Below, in pieces: positions 9,326 to 17,825 of a stretch of 64,000 nt of DNA. The DNA comes from Halobaculum limi (GTDB lineage: Archaea > Halobacteriota > Halobacteria > Halobacteriales > Haloferacaceae), in the NCBI RefSeq assembly GCF_029490015.1, contig NZ_CP120468.1, positions 2,728,001-2,792,000 on the forward strand, written 5' to 3'. Made by a program: the position numbers and the translations under genes. The notes under the pieces are model-generated. The model had not been told where the DNA came from. It saw only the letters and a program-made list of their open reading frames with translations, and ran no database searches. The number at the start of each line of letters is the position of its first letter. Position 1 is the stretch's first letter.

Positions 9326-10188
9326 GTTCCCAGGTCAGATTCACCGACTTCAAATCGGACAAACAGCCCACGTGGTGTCCCGGATGCGGCGACTTCGGGA
9401 CGATGAACGGTATGATGAAGGCGCTCGCGGAGACGGGCAACGACCCCGACAACACCTTCGTGGTCGCCGGCATCGGCTGTTCGGGCAAGATCGGCACGTA
9501 CATGCACAGCTACGCCATCCACGGCGTCCACGGCCGCGCGCTCCCGGTCGGTGCGGGCGTGAAGATGGCCAACCCCGACCTGGAAGTGATGGTCGCGGGC
9601 GGCGACGGCGACGGCTACTCCATCGGCGCGGGCCACTTCGTCCACGCCGTCCGGCGCAACGTCGATATGACGTACGTCGTGATGGACAACCGCATCTACG
9701 GACTGACGAAGGGGCAGGCCTCGCCCACCTCGCGTGAGGACTTCGAGACCTCGACGACCCCCGACGGGCCGCAGCAGCCACCAGTCAATCCGCTGGCGCT
9801 GGCGCTGGCGTCGGGCGCGACGTTCATCGCGCAGTCGTTCTCCAGCGACGCCCTGCGTCACCAAGAGATCGTCCAGAAGGCCATCGAACACGACGGATTC
9901 GGCTTCGTCAACGTGTTCTCGCCGTGTGTCACCTTCAACGACGTGGACACGTACGGCTACTTCCGCGACTCGCTGGTCGACCTCAAAGAGGAGGACTACG
10001 ACCCGACCGACCGCGAAGCGGCCAAGGAGAAGGTCCTCGACGCCGACAAGGAGTACATGGGCGTCCTCTACCAGGAGGAGAACTCGGTGCCGTACGAGCA
10101 GACGCACGGCCTCGACTCGAACATGAGCGAGATCGACCACGACGGCGCGCCCGAGGGCGCGATGGACCTGGTTCGCGAGTTCTACTAA
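9322..10188 (+). CDS. korB: 2-oxoacid:ferredoxin oxidoreductase, beta subunit
   Basis: The 288-residue protein has the thiamine diphosphate site: CPGCGDFG near the N terminus, the GDGDGYSIGAGHF segment, and the second part of the TPP motif at MDNRIYGLTKGQ. Cys residues at CPGCG and GCSG are consistent with the iron-sulfur/TPP subunit of the family. ATG overlaps the korA stop (ATGA), so the two are translated together as one enzyme. A run of five T follows about 20 bases after the stop. Symbol korB rather than porB rests on size, as for korA. Confidence 0.85.
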   Translation: MSSQVRFTDFKSDKQPTWCPGCGDFGTMNGMMKALAETGNDPDNTFVVAGIGCSGKIGTYMHSYAIHGVHGRALPVGAGVKMANPDLEVMVAGGDGDGYSIGAGHFVHAVRRNVDMTYVVMDNRIYGLTKGQASPTSREDFETSTTPDGPQQPPVNPLALALASGATFIAQSFSSDALRHQEIVQKAIEHDGFGFVNVFSPCVTFNDVDTYGYFRDSLVDLKEEDYDPTDREAAKEKVLDADKEYMGVLYQEENSVPYEQTHGLDSNMSEIDHDGAPEGAMDLVREFY

Positions 10189-10207
10189 CGGTCGCTTCGC
10201 TCTCGAA

Positions 10208-10212
10208 TTTTT
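10208..10212 (+). terminator. T-run terminator after korB
   Basis: Five T residues follow the korB stop codon by about 20 bases in an otherwise GC-rich stretch. Archaeal RNA polymerase can stop at such runs; no hairpin is needed. Confidence 0.35.
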
Positions 10213-10271
10213 CCGACGGCTTCACCGACGACTGCGGCAACTACTCGGAGACGCTCGTCGCCGCGTGAGCG

Positions 10272-11033
10272 TCATCCACTACTCCCCGACACAGCGACGA
10301 CTGTCGAGTGGTTCGTCAGCCACGGGACGAGTACGTCGGCGAGTCGGTGGTGGGCCTCGTCGTACGAGAGCGGCGCGGGCGAGTCGCCGCGTTGTCCGCT
10401 GTAGGAACCGAACTGCGTGTGGTTCATCCCCTCGATTTCGTGGAACGTCGTCTTGGCCGGGAGTCGCGTCCTCGCGTTCCGGTAGTTCTCGCGGTTCAAC
10501 ACCGTGTCCGCACTCCCGGTGACGCTGAGGACGGCGAACGACTCCTCACGGACGTCTTCGTTGCAGTACGACGCGAACAGGACGAGACCCCGAACGTCGT
10601 GTGATCCGGCGTACTGGCAGGCCGCGACGCCACCGAGCGAATGGCCGCCGACAACCCACGTCTGAATCCCGGGATGTCGAGTCCGAACCCGGTCCGCCGC
10701 GTCGACGTCGGCGAGTGCGAGGTTGAGCGGCATCGATGGCACGAACACGGTCACGTTCGTCCGTGCCACTATCGGTGCGAACGTGGCGTAGTAGGCGTCC
10801 GGAGCGACGCGCGCCCCCGGATAGAACACCACGCCGACCGTCGAGTCGGCGTTCCTCGGGGAGAGGACGTGCACGCCATCTTCGACCGTCACAGTGACTC
10901 GGGGGTCGTCTGTGACCTGTTGGACCGACGCCGCCGACCCGTGGTACGGCGTCGCAAAGTAGAACGCGCCGCCGGCACCGACGACGAGCAACAGGATACA
11001 GACGACGGCGGCCACCCGTATCCACCGGTTCAT
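10272..11033 (-). CDS. Membrane-anchored or secreted alpha/beta hydrolase
   Basis: The 253-residue product begins with a signal or anchor segment (about residues 5-27) and then reads as an alpha/beta-hydrolase: GVVFYPGARV, the nucleophile elbow GGHSLGG, a later Asp in VTGSADTVL and a His in GMNHTQF. Ser-Asp-His are thus all in place. It resembles the Abhydrolase_5 group, which act on esters or similar bonds; substrate is unknown. The start at ATG 11033 is supported by TTTATA 23 bases upstream. The long frame upstream of it is arginine-rich and not coding. It probably acts outside the cell membrane. Confidence 0.8.
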   Translation of the reverse strand: MNRWIRVAAVVCILLLVVGAGGAFYFATPYHGSAASVQQVTDDPRVTVTVEDGVHVLSPRNADSTVGVVFYPGARVAPDAYYATFAPIVARTNVTVFVPSMPLNLALADVDAADRVRTRHPGIQTWVVGGHSLGGVAACQYAGSHDVRGLVLFASYCNEDVREESFAVLSVTGSADTVLNRENYRNARTRLPAKTTFHEIEGMNHTQFGSYSGQRGDSPAPLSYDEAHHRLADVLVPWLTNHSTVVAVSGSSG

Positions 11034-11056
11034 ATCTCGGATTGACGTGTCACGCG

Positions 11057-11062
11057 TATAAA
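11057..11062 (-). promoter_or_regulatory. TATA box of the alpha/beta hydrolase gene
   Basis: TTTATA on the minus strand lies 23 bases upstream of the ATG at 11033, indicating a leaderless transcript. Confidence 0.6.
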
Positions 11063-11092
11063 CCGCGTCTGGTCGGCGTCCGCTGCTCGCGT

Positions 11093-11120
11093 CGTTCGCT
11101 GTGGAAACCCACAGCGAACG
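11093..11120. repeat. Perfect 12-bp inverted repeat with a 4-base loop
   Basis: CGTTCGCTGTGG and CCACAGCGAACG flank AAAC. It lies just upstream of the hydrolase promoter in the 0.5 kb gap between two minus-strand genes. No T-run follows on either strand, so it is not an ordinary terminator; it could be an RNA hairpin or a protein-binding palindrome. Confidence 0.6.
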
Positions 11121-11230
11121 GTCGTCGATCAGTCGTCCGCCATCGCAACGTCGGCGGGAGTGGCAGCCGATTTCGGGTCCACTCCCCGACGCCGCTGCAG
11201 AAGTCGGCGATGTGCGCGACAGTCGCCGTG

Positions 11231-11345
11231 TTACCGCTCGCAAACGACGACGAACTCCGCCAGCCCGCAAGTACCACGTGCGCCAGACGAACCGACCCCC
11301 GAGCGTGCCGCCCGGACACCAGCCTCACACTCCAGACACTGCCGG
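11231..11345 (-). pseudogene. Decayed partial copy of the prenyl synthase 3' end
   Basis: On the minus strand this stretch ends in LAEFVVVCER and a stop, against LAEFVVVRER and a stop at the end of the prenyl diphosphate synthase at 11558. At DNA level the last 50 or so bases (11231-11280) are mostly identical to 11561-11612, with small gaps. Weaker protein similarity (GVGSSGARG against GIGESDARG) extends further upstream, to roughly 11345. The rest of the gene is missing, so this is a remnant of a duplication or a failed recombination. Confidence 0.6.
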
Positions 11346-11363
11346 GCGGTTCCATCGGCGGCG

Positions 11364-11513
11364 TCACTCGCGGACCCTGTTGCACAGGCGACAGCGGGCG
11401 GGGGAAGCGGACCCGTCACCGTCGCCGTCGTCCGGCCAGTCGTGGCCACGGACCCAGCAGATTACGGAGACGAACCCGGAGTTCAGTCTCGGACTCGGTG
11501 CCGACGGTCCCAT
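11364..11513 (-). CDS. Candidate small zinc-binding protein (49 aa)
   Basis: A 49-codon frame from ATG 11513 contains ICWVRGHDWPDD and ends CRLCNRVRE. The Cys, His and CxxC set looks like the small zinc proteins common in haloarchaea. A TATA-like TATTAC (11539-11544) lies 25 bases upstream of the ATG, as expected for a leaderless gene. It lies between the prenyl synthase gene and the decayed copy of its 3' end, on the same strand. No family can be named and function is unknown; it could also be part of the same degenerate segment. Confidence 0.45.
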   Translation of the reverse strand: MGPSAPSPRLNSGFVSVICWVRGHDWPDDGDGDGSASPARCRLCNRVRE

Positions 11514-11538
11514 ACAAGTCAGTGAACTCCGGGCCGAC

Positions 11539-11544
11539 GTAATA
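11539..11544 (-). promoter_or_regulatory. TATA-like element before the small zinc protein
   Basis: TATTAC on the minus strand, centred about 28 bases upstream of ATG 11513. Confidence 0.4.
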
Positions 11545-11557
11545 GTCGGGGCCGGGA

Positions 11558-12400
11558 CTACCGCTCTCGAACGACGACGAACTCCGCCAAGTCCCGCAGG
11601 TACCCACGGGCATCGGACTCCCCGATTCCCGCGGCCTCAAGCGCCTCCAACGCCGCGTCGGCTTGGTCGCGGGCGCGCTGGTCGGCTTCCTCGGGGGTGA
11701 GGTCCGTCACCTGCAACAGCGAGGGACGGTCGACCGCCTCGTCGACGCCCGTGGGCTTCCCGAGTTCGTCGGCGTCGGCGGTCGCGTCGAGGACGTCGTC
11801 GCGAATCTGGAAGGCGACTCCCACCCGTTCGGCGTACTCGCCGAACGCCTCGATGGTGAACGCGTCCGCACCCGCCGCGACCGCGCCGAGTTCGGCGGCC
11901 GCCCGGAACAACGCCCCCGTCTTGCGCCGGGCGAGCGTCATGTACTCCTCCTCGTTCGACGGCTTGGCGACGAGTTCGGTCGCCTCGCCCTCACCGAGTT
12001 CGACCATCGCCTCTGCGACGACCTGCATCGCATGCTCGTCCGCCGAGAATAGCGCGAACGCCTCACCGAGCATCCCATCGGAGGCGATGATTGCGGGGCC
12101 GTAGCCGTACTCGGCCCACGCGCTTGGCGTCCCGCGGCGTACGTCCGAGCGGTCGATGATGTCGTCGATGACGAGCGAGGCGTTGTGGACGAGTTCGACG
12201 CCGACCGCGAAGTCGACCGCGTCCTCGGGGTCGCCGCCGGCGGCCTCACAGGCGAGGAGCGTCACCGTCGGGCGGACGCGCTTGCCGCCCGCCAGCGCCA
12301 CGTGTTCTATCTCGTCGGCCAGTTCCGACGGCTCTACCGCCCCCGTCACCTCGGCGAGGCGGTCGTTCGCCATCGCGACCCGACGCTCCAGATACTCCAT
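11558..12400 (-). CDS. idsA: Short-chain isoprenyl diphosphate synthase
   Basis: The 280-residue protein has both aspartate-rich motifs of trans-prenyltransferases: DDIIDRSD in the first half and DDVLDATAD in the second. It condenses isopentenyl diphosphate with an allylic diphosphate to give geranyl, farnesyl or geranylgeranyl diphosphate, precursors of archaeol lipids, quinones and carotenoids. It is shorter than the usual 330-350 residues of the main haloarchaeal GGPP synthase, so it is probably a paralogue of the idsA3 kind; chain length cannot be read with certainty. It lies downstream of etfA on the same strand. A broken copy of its 3' end lies about 220-330 bases beyond its stop. Confidence 0.8.
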   Translation of the reverse strand: MEYLERRVAMANDRLAEVTGAVEPSELADEIEHVALAGGKRVRPTVTLLACEAAGGDPEDAVDFAVGVELVHNASLVIDDIIDRSDVRRGTPSAWAEYGYGPAIIASDGMLGEAFALFSADEHAMQVVAEAMVELGEGEATELVAKPSNEEEYMTLARRKTGALFRAAAELGAVAAGADAFTIEAFGEYAERVGVAFQIRDDVLDATADADELGKPTGVDEAVDRPSLLQVTDLTPEEADQRARDQADAALEALEAAGIGESDARGYLRDLAEFVVVRER

Positions 12401-12423
12401 CTATCGTGTAACAGGGCCGAGCG

Positions 12424-12428
12424 AAAAA
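12424..12428 (-). terminator. T-run after etfA
   Basis: Five T on the minus strand, about 50 bases after the etfA stop and before the prenyl synthase start, probably end the etfBA transcript. Confidence 0.3.
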
Positions 12429-12478
12429 GAGCGTACCGGATGCGGGAGACGGGACCGGGAACGAAACGCCGGTCGCGC

Positions 12479-13432
12479 CTACTCGAACTGCGCGGTCAGC
12501 GCCGGCACCACGTCGAACAAGTCACCCACGATGCCGTAGTCGGCGATGTCGAAGATGGGCGCGTTCGGGTCGGTGTTGATGGCGATGATCGTCTCTGCAC
12601 CCTTCATCCCGGCGACGTGTTGCACCGCGCCAGAGATACCGATGGCGAGGTAGACGTCGGGCGTCACCTGCTTGCCCGACTGCCCGACCTGCCGGTTCTT
12701 CGGAAGCCAGCCGCTGTCGACGATGGGCCGCGAGGACGACAGCGTCGCGCCCGTCGCCTCGACGAGTTCCTCGATGAGTTCGAGGTTCTCCTCCTCTTCG
12801 ATGCCACGCCCGACCGAGACGAGGAACTCCGCGTCTGCGATGTCCACGTCGCCAGCGCCGACCTCTTCGAAGCCCTGCACGCGAGCGCCGGAGTCGGCCT
12901 CGTCGAAGTCGTAGTCGAACGCCTCGACGGCCACGTCGGCGGCGTCTTCGACGGCGGCCCACTCGCCGCCGCGGACGGTGACGGCGAACGGTTCCTCGCT
13001 CACCTCGACGGTCGTCTCGACCTTCGAGCCGTACATCTCGCGAGTCGCCTCCAATCCCCCGTTGTACACCAGATCGACGGCGTCCGTGACCAGCGGTACG
13101 TCGAGGCGGTTCGCGACCGCGGGCGCGTAATCGAGGCCGTTGACCGAGTTGGGCATCAACAGTGCGGTCGGCGCGATCTCGTCGTACAGCGCGGTGATCG
13201 CACCCGCGTACAGGTCGTGGTTGAACTCCGCACCGTCTGCGACGGTGTGGACGGCGTCGACTCCCTCGAGCGACAACTGGTCCGCGAACGTCGCGGTGTC
13301 GCCGCCGATAACCACGAGGTGGAGGTCACCACCCAGGTCGTCCGCGAGGTCGCGTCCGGCGCGAACGATCTCGAAACTCACGTCGCGCAGTGCGCCGCGG
13401 CGGTGGTCGGTGACGGCGAGGACGTCGCTCAT
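12479..13432 (-). CDS. etfA: Electron transfer flavoprotein alpha subunit
   Basis: The 317-residue protein ends with the ETF-alpha FAD domain: SSRPIVDSGWLP, then RQVGQSGKQVTPDVYLAIG and GISGAVQHVAGM, and the terminal NTDPNAPIFDIADYGIVGD. With EtfB it forms the heterodimer that collects electrons from acyl-CoA or other dehydrogenases and passes them to the quinone pool. Its ATG overlaps the etfB stop by four bases, so both are one unit. The N-terminal half is the more variable domain that contacts EtfB. Confidence 0.92.
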   Translation of the reverse strand: MSDVLAVTDHRRGALRDVSFEIVRAGRDLADDLGGDLHLVVIGGDTATFADQLSLEGVDAVHTVADGAEFNHDLYAGAITALYDEIAPTALLMPNSVNGLDYAPAVANRLDVPLVTDAVDLVYNGGLEATREMYGSKVETTVEVSEEPFAVTVRGGEWAAVEDAADVAVEAFDYDFDEADSGARVQGFEEVGAGDVDIADAEFLVSVGRGIEEEENLELIEELVEATGATLSSSRPIVDSGWLPKNRQVGQSGKQVTPDVYLAIGISGAVQHVAGMKGAETIIAINTDPNAPIFDIADYGIVGDLFDVVPALTAQFE

Positions 13433-14220
13433 TCCGACACCACCCCCTTGTTCCGGAGCACTTCAGCCAGTTGGCTCGCCTGTTCGTCGGCGTCGCCATC
13501 GAAGTACGTCGCGTCCGACTCCGTCTCGGGTTCGTACATCGCGGTCCGGGTGAGTGGCGAGGCGACCGCGTCGGCGTCGAGGCCCAACTCGCCCAGTCCG
13601 TACTCGGTAATCTCCTTGCTCTGTGCCGAACGGATGCCGCGCAGGCTGGCGTAGCGCGGTTCGTTCAGGCCGGTCTGGATCGTGAGCACCGCGGGGAAGT
13701 CGACGTCGGTGAGTTCCTCGACGCCGCCCTCCAGTTCGCGGTGGACGTGTGCCGCAGAACGGTCGTCCTCCGTCTCGAGGTGGTTGACGACCGCCGCCCA
13801 GTTAAAGCCGATGTCGTCGGCCAGCGACACGCCGGTCGCGCCGAAGCCGTCGTCGGCCGCCTGCACGCCCGTCAAGACGAGGTCGGGGTCTTCCTCCTCG
13901 ACGACCGCCGAGAGGAGGCGCGTCTTCGCCGCCACGTCGAGGTCGGCGCCCGCGATGTCGTCGTCCCACACGCGGACCGCGCGGTCCACGCCCTTCGCCA
14001 GCGCCATCCGGATCGTCTCTTCGGAGCGCTCGGGACCGATGGTGACGGAGACGGTCTCGACGTCGTCGTACTCCTCGGAGAGTTGGACCGCGGCCTCGAC
14101 GGCGTAGTTGTCCCACTCGTTGAGGTCGTACTCGAGGTACTGCTCCCCGATGGCTGTCCCCTCGATCTCGAAGTCGTCGGCCGCTTCCGCGACCTCCTTG
14201 ACCGTGACGAGGATCTTCAT
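13429..14220 (-). CDS. etfB: Electron transfer flavoprotein beta subunit
   Basis: The 263-residue product has the ETF-beta pattern: MKILVTVKEV at the N terminus, ALAKGVDRAVRV, and the AMP-binding LTGVQAADDGFGATG segment. The start is ATG 14220, where homologues begin; a further 23 codons upstream are open but carry promoter sequence (GTTTAC about 26 bases before the ATG). It is the first gene of the etfB-etfA pair. No EtfQO-type quinone reductase lies in the window. Confidence 0.92.
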   Translation of the reverse strand: MKILVTVKEVAEAADDFEIEGTAIGEQYLEYDLNEWDNYAVEAAVQLSEEYDDVETVSVTIGPERSEETIRMALAKGVDRAVRVWDDDIAGADLDVAAKTRLLSAVVEEEDPDLVLTGVQAADDGFGATGVSLADDIGFNWAAVVNHLETEDDRSAAHVHRELEGGVEELTDVDFPAVLTIQTGLNEPRYASLRGIRSAQSKEITEYGLGELGLDADAVASPLTRTAMYEPETESDATYFDGDADEQASQLAEVLRNKGVVSE

Positions 14221-14340
14221 CGCGCAAACCTTGCCGCGGTCGGGGGTAAACAGTTTCGAAACCAACGGGAACGAGTCACACGTTCCCACGATGCACAGCG
14301 AGTCACGAGACCACCGGACGAACGTTCGCTCGCTCCGCGG

Positions 14341-15645
14341 TCAGCGGCCACTCGCGGCGTCGTCGCCGTCGCCGGTCTCGTCATCCTCGTCGTCCGCGTC
14401 GTCGGCCAGCGAGATGAGGTTCTCGCGACCCAGGCGGAGTTTCTCGATGCGCCCCTCGTCGGCCATCGCCGACAGCAGTTGCGACACCTTGGCGTCCGAC
14501 CACCCGGTGCCGCTGACGATGTTCGCCTGCCGCATCCGCCCGCCGTTGCGTTCGAGGAGGCGTTCGACACGCTCCTCGTCCGAGAGCAGTTCCAAGTCCT
14601 CCTCGGTGACGTCTTCCTCGTCCTCGTTTGCTGCCGCCGCTCCCGTCGCTGGTTCGTCTTGTGGGTCGGAATCTGCTGCCTCCGTGCGCTCCACCGATGC
14701 TGCTGTCGTGTCCGTTCCCGTTGGCTCACTCGATGTCCGTTCGTCTATCGAGGTATTCGCTGGCGACGCCGTGTTACCGGCGGAGTCGTCGTCGGCTCCC
14801 GGAATCGTCACCGGTGCGCTGGATCCGATGCCGGTGCGACGCATCGCCAACACACCCAGGACGACGAACAGCAACAGCGCACCGCCTACGAGCAGTTCCG
14901 TCGAGAGTTGCGGGCCGTTCACCGGGCCCGACCCGCCGGGTTCGTACCGGACGGCGATGTCGTCGGGGTCGAACTGTTGCGGTCCGTTCGCGACGATCCG
15001 GCGGTTGCTGATCGAGTAACTGAACCCCTGTGAGACGTCGCTCACCTCGTAGTTGGCGGGCGGTTCGATGACGAGTCGTTGGGAAGCCGACAGCGACCCG
15101 AACCACGTGCCGTTGTTCGGCGTCTTGAAGGCGTCACCGAGGACGAGTGCGCCGCCGTCCGTCTGCCGGAGGAAGCCCGTCCAGGTGAACTGGAGTCGGA
15201 GGACGCCCGTGCCGTTCTCCAGCGACGCCGTGTAGTTCACTCGCTCGATACCCATCTGCCGACCGGTGGCGTCCGAGGCGGACGCGGCCGCATTTCGGAA
15301 CGTCTCCGCCGAGGGACCGGCATCCGAGTCGCCGGTCTCGTACGCCTGTGCGTACTCGCGGAACGCGTCTTGGTCTGCTTCACCGTCCAACGGAATCCGA
15401 GTCTCGACCGTCCACCTCGCGTCTCCGCTCTCACGCAGGGCGATGGTGAAGTTCGTGCGTGGCGTCCCGACGAGGTACGCGACGCTCGCCTCGGCAGTGG
15501 GTCCGTCGCCCGTGCCGACGGTCGACGCGACGCCAGTGGCGTCGCTCGCGGCGAGATCCGTCGGCTGGCCGGCCATCACGCCGGTCGCACCGAAGACGAC
15601 GGAGCCGAGTACGACGAGCGCGGCGAGGAGGGCGACGTGCCGCAT
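14341..15645 (-). CDS. Exported, membrane-anchored protein with cytoplasmic winged-helix domain (DUF7345-DUF7343 type)
   Basis: The 434-residue protein starts with a signal peptide (residues 1-25), has a beta-rich extracellular domain with several N-x-S/T sites, one membrane span (about LLVGGALLLFVVLGVLAM), an acidic Ser/Thr/Asp linker and a C-terminal winged helix (about 345-410) with ERLLERNGGRMRQ and SDAKVSQLLSAM. Haloarchaea have many such proteins, described as DUF7345 plus DUF7343 from memory. The arrangement suggests a one-protein sensor that detects something outside and binds DNA inside; no ligand or target is known. ATG 15645 gives the signal peptide; the upstream frame does not. 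It is divergent from the secreted protein at 15826. Confidence 0.75.
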   Translation of the reverse strand: MRHVALLAALVVLGSVVFGATGVMAGQPTDLAASDATGVASTVGTGDGPTAEASVAYLVGTPRTNFTIALRESGDARWTVETRIPLDGEADQDAFREYAQAYETGDSDAGPSAETFRNAAASASDATGRQMGIERVNYTASLENGTGVLRLQFTWTGFLRQTDGGALVLGDAFKTPNNGTWFGSLSASQRLVIEPPANYEVSDVSQGFSYSISNRRIVANGPQQFDPDDIAVRYEPGGSGPVNGPQLSTELLVGGALLLFVVLGVLAMRRTGIGSSAPVTIPGADDDSAGNTASPANTSIDERTSSEPTGTDTTAASVERTEAADSDPQDEPATGAAAANEDEEDVTEEDLELLSDEERVERLLERNGGRMRQANIVSGTGWSDAKVSQLLSAMADEGRIEKLRLGRENLISLADDADDEDDETGDGDDAASGR

Positions 15646-15793
15646 ACTATACGTTCGACTCTTGGCGTTTTGGGAAAACCCTTTCCATCGGGATCCGAAC
15701 ACGGGCCACATCCGGCGGTTTCCGGTGACGATCAGTCGACCGAGCGGTCGCCACGGCGGAAGCGCCCGGCCGCCGCCGAACGCGGTGAGCCGG

Positions 15794-15803
15794 TTTTTTA
15801 ATA
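15794..15803 (+). promoter_or_regulatory. TATA box of the DUF7096-like gene
   Basis: TTTTTTAATA centred about 27 bases before ATG 15826. Confidence 0.6.
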
Positions 15804-15825
15804 CCCCGAGCAGTACCTCTCACCC

Positions 15826-17145
15826 ATGCGAGCTACCCCCGTCCTCCTCGCGGCCCTCCTCGTGTGCGCCGCCGTCGGCGCGAGCGCACTCCCCGCTGCC
15901 GACCGCGGGGCGTCCTCGCTCGACGCCGCCGCCACCGCGACCCCCGCAGCCACGACCGCGACGGCGAACGCGACGAGTTCCCTCAACGAGACTGGAACGA
16001 TTCGGATCCTCTCGTTGGGTGCGAACGGAAGCGTCGCCGCCGGCATCGACGTGGTGTCGATCGATGCGGGAACCGCGACGTCGTTCGGGGCGAACGCCTC
16101 CGCCGCGCGGATTCGGACCATCGCCCTCCGTGAACGGATCACCGACGCGAACACCAGCGACGAACGGCAAAAGCGGATCCTCGACGGTCTCAACGAAGTC
16201 GAGAAAGACCTCATCACGCTCCACACGAGACAGCGCGAAGCGTTAGCCGCGTACGCCAGCGGCGATCTGACCGCCAAGGAGTTGTTGGTCGAACTCGGAC
16301 GGATCAGAGCCACCGCGTCTGTGCTGACCGACCGCGTGGAACTGATGGGCCAACTCGCCGCCGACACCGACGAGTTCACACTCGACGACAACCGCGTCTT
16401 CCCGCTACTGTACGACCTGCGGACGTTCGACGGGCCGGTCCGGTCGCGGACGGTCGCGGCACTCAACGGCGAAGAGAGAGCGTCGACGCGAGTGTACGTC
16501 GCCGCGACGGCCGAGAGCGTCACTCTGTCGACGATCGACGATGGGCAGTACGTGCGTGAGGCGTTCCGCGGCGACCTTCGCGAACGCGACGGCAGCGGTA
16601 TCAACGAGGAGGTCGCACAGAACGTGACCGCCCAGAGTTACCCAGAGATATGGGCCGCGACCGGGGGATCCATCTCCGGACAAGGCTCCGGCGGGACGTT
16701 CCAGTTCGACCTCCGATACCCGAACGGGACGCTGACCGCGTTCGTTGGTGGTGGCAGCGAACAGGTGTTCCTCGAACACCACCGGATGGACCTCGACGGC
16801 GTCGAGACCGGCGCGGCGGCGACCCGGACGCTCGACTTGACGGTTCACGTCAACCGGACGTTCCCCGGCGGCCCACTCCGGATCAACGTGACGGAACCGA
16901 ACTCCGACGACCCCGTCAACGCCGTCGTGAAGGTCGGTCGTGAGGGCTCGGAGAGCCCCGAGATCGGGACGACCGGCGACGACGGCGTCCTCTGGACCGT
17001 CTCCCCACGCGGGGAGTTCGTCGTCACGGTCATCGAGGTCGGGTCCACGGACATCTCGACGATCAGAGTGACCCCGACCGAACCGCAGACGGTCGCGGAC
17101 GCACTCGCGTCGAACGGGTCCGCTCGGGTCGACCCCCCGACCTGA
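15826..17145 (+). CDS. Secreted DUF7096-like protein
   Basis: The 439-residue product begins with a signal peptide (MRATPVLLAALLVCAAVGASA), then a Thr/Ala-rich low-complexity stretch with N-glycosylation sites, a helical segment with RITDANTSDERQKRILDGLNEVE split over the line of charged residues 105-160, and a beta-rich C-terminal half. The pattern matches haloarchaeal proteins I recall as DUF7096/DUF7094; function is unknown. It has no membrane span besides the signal, so it is probably released or held at the cell surface. It shares a divergent promoter region with the membrane-anchored winged-helix protein, so the two may act together. Confidence 0.7.
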   Translation: MRATPVLLAALLVCAAVGASALPAADRGASSLDAAATATPAATTATANATSSLNETGTIRILSLGANGSVAAGIDVVSIDAGTATSFGANASAARIRTIALRERITDANTSDERQKRILDGLNEVEKDLITLHTRQREALAAYASGDLTAKELLVELGRIRATASVLTDRVELMGQLAADTDEFTLDDNRVFPLLYDLRTFDGPVRSRTVAALNGEERASTRVYVAATAESVTLSTIDDGQYVREAFRGDLRERDGSGINEEVAQNVTAQSYPEIWAATGGSISGQGSGGTFQFDLRYPNGTLTAFVGGGSEQVFLEHHRMDLDGVETGAAATRTLDLTVHVNRTFPGGPLRINVTEPNSDDPVNAVVKVGREGSESPEIGTTGDDGVLWTVSPRGEFVVTVIEVGSTDISTIRVTPTEPQTVADALASNGSARVDPPT

Positions 17146-17225
17146 CGCGACTCGTCATCCACTGCCGCGTCGCCGGTTCGACGGTGAGCGTTTATCAGCG
17201 ATGACGGAACCACGTCGACCCATCC

Positions 17226-17756
17226 GTGGACGAGCATCGATCCGACGAGGACTCGCCCGACAGCCGAGCCTCCGACACCAGTCCTCGCGCCGACGGCCGC
17301 GACCGTGCGGTGACGCCGACCGTCGGCGTCGTCCTCCTAGTCGCGGTCACGATTGCGCTCGCGGCGACCGTCGGTGCGGCCGCGTTGGCGACGGGCACAC
17401 CGGCGTCGCCGCCGCCGACCGCCGTCGTCGACCTCAGCGTGCGTGAGACGACGCTCACGCTGACCCATCGGGCCGGGTCGCCGCTGGACGTGCGCGACCT
17501 TCGAATCGTGGTCCGCGTCGACGGCGACCGTCTCCGCTATCAGCCGCCGGTTCCGTTCTTCGCGGCCCGCGGCTTTCACGGTGGACCGACCGGGCCGTTC
17601 AACAGCGCGAGCGATCCCACCTGGAGCGCCGGCGAAACGGCGTCGCTGTCGGTCGCCGGGACGAATCGTCCACGCCTCCGCGTGGGGAGCGTCGTGCGCG
17701 TGACGCTGTACGAAGGAGAGTTCAGACTCGTCGTCGTTCGAGCGGTTGTGAGATGA
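17226..17756 (+). CDS. Type IV pilin-like protein
   Basis: The 176-residue protein has a charged N-terminal leader, then DRAVTPTVGVVLLVAVTIALAATVGAAA, read here as a cleavage region followed by the hydrophobic helix of archaeal type IV pilins (Pilin_N, DUF1628). The rest is a beta-rich globular domain. It is probably processed by a prepilin peptidase and assembled at the surface or kept as a membrane-held minor pilin; no assembly genes lie nearby. The start is the GTG at 17226; a TTTATC lies about 30 bases upstream. It follows the DUF7096-like gene by about 80 bases. Confidence 0.7.
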   Translation: MDEHRSDEDSPDSRASDTSPRADGRDRAVTPTVGVVLLVAVTIALAATVGAAALATGTPASPPPTAVVDLSVRETTLTLTHRAGSPLDVRDLRIVVRVDGDRLRYQPPVPFFAARGFHGGPTGPFNSASDPTWSAGETASLSVAGTNRPRLRVGSVVRVTLYEGEFRLVVVRAVVR

Positions 17757-17825
17757 GTACCCGTTGCCGCGAGGACGGTGGGTGAAGTGGCGCGGACCGC
17801 AGGTGGAGGCTCCCGCGTGACCTGC

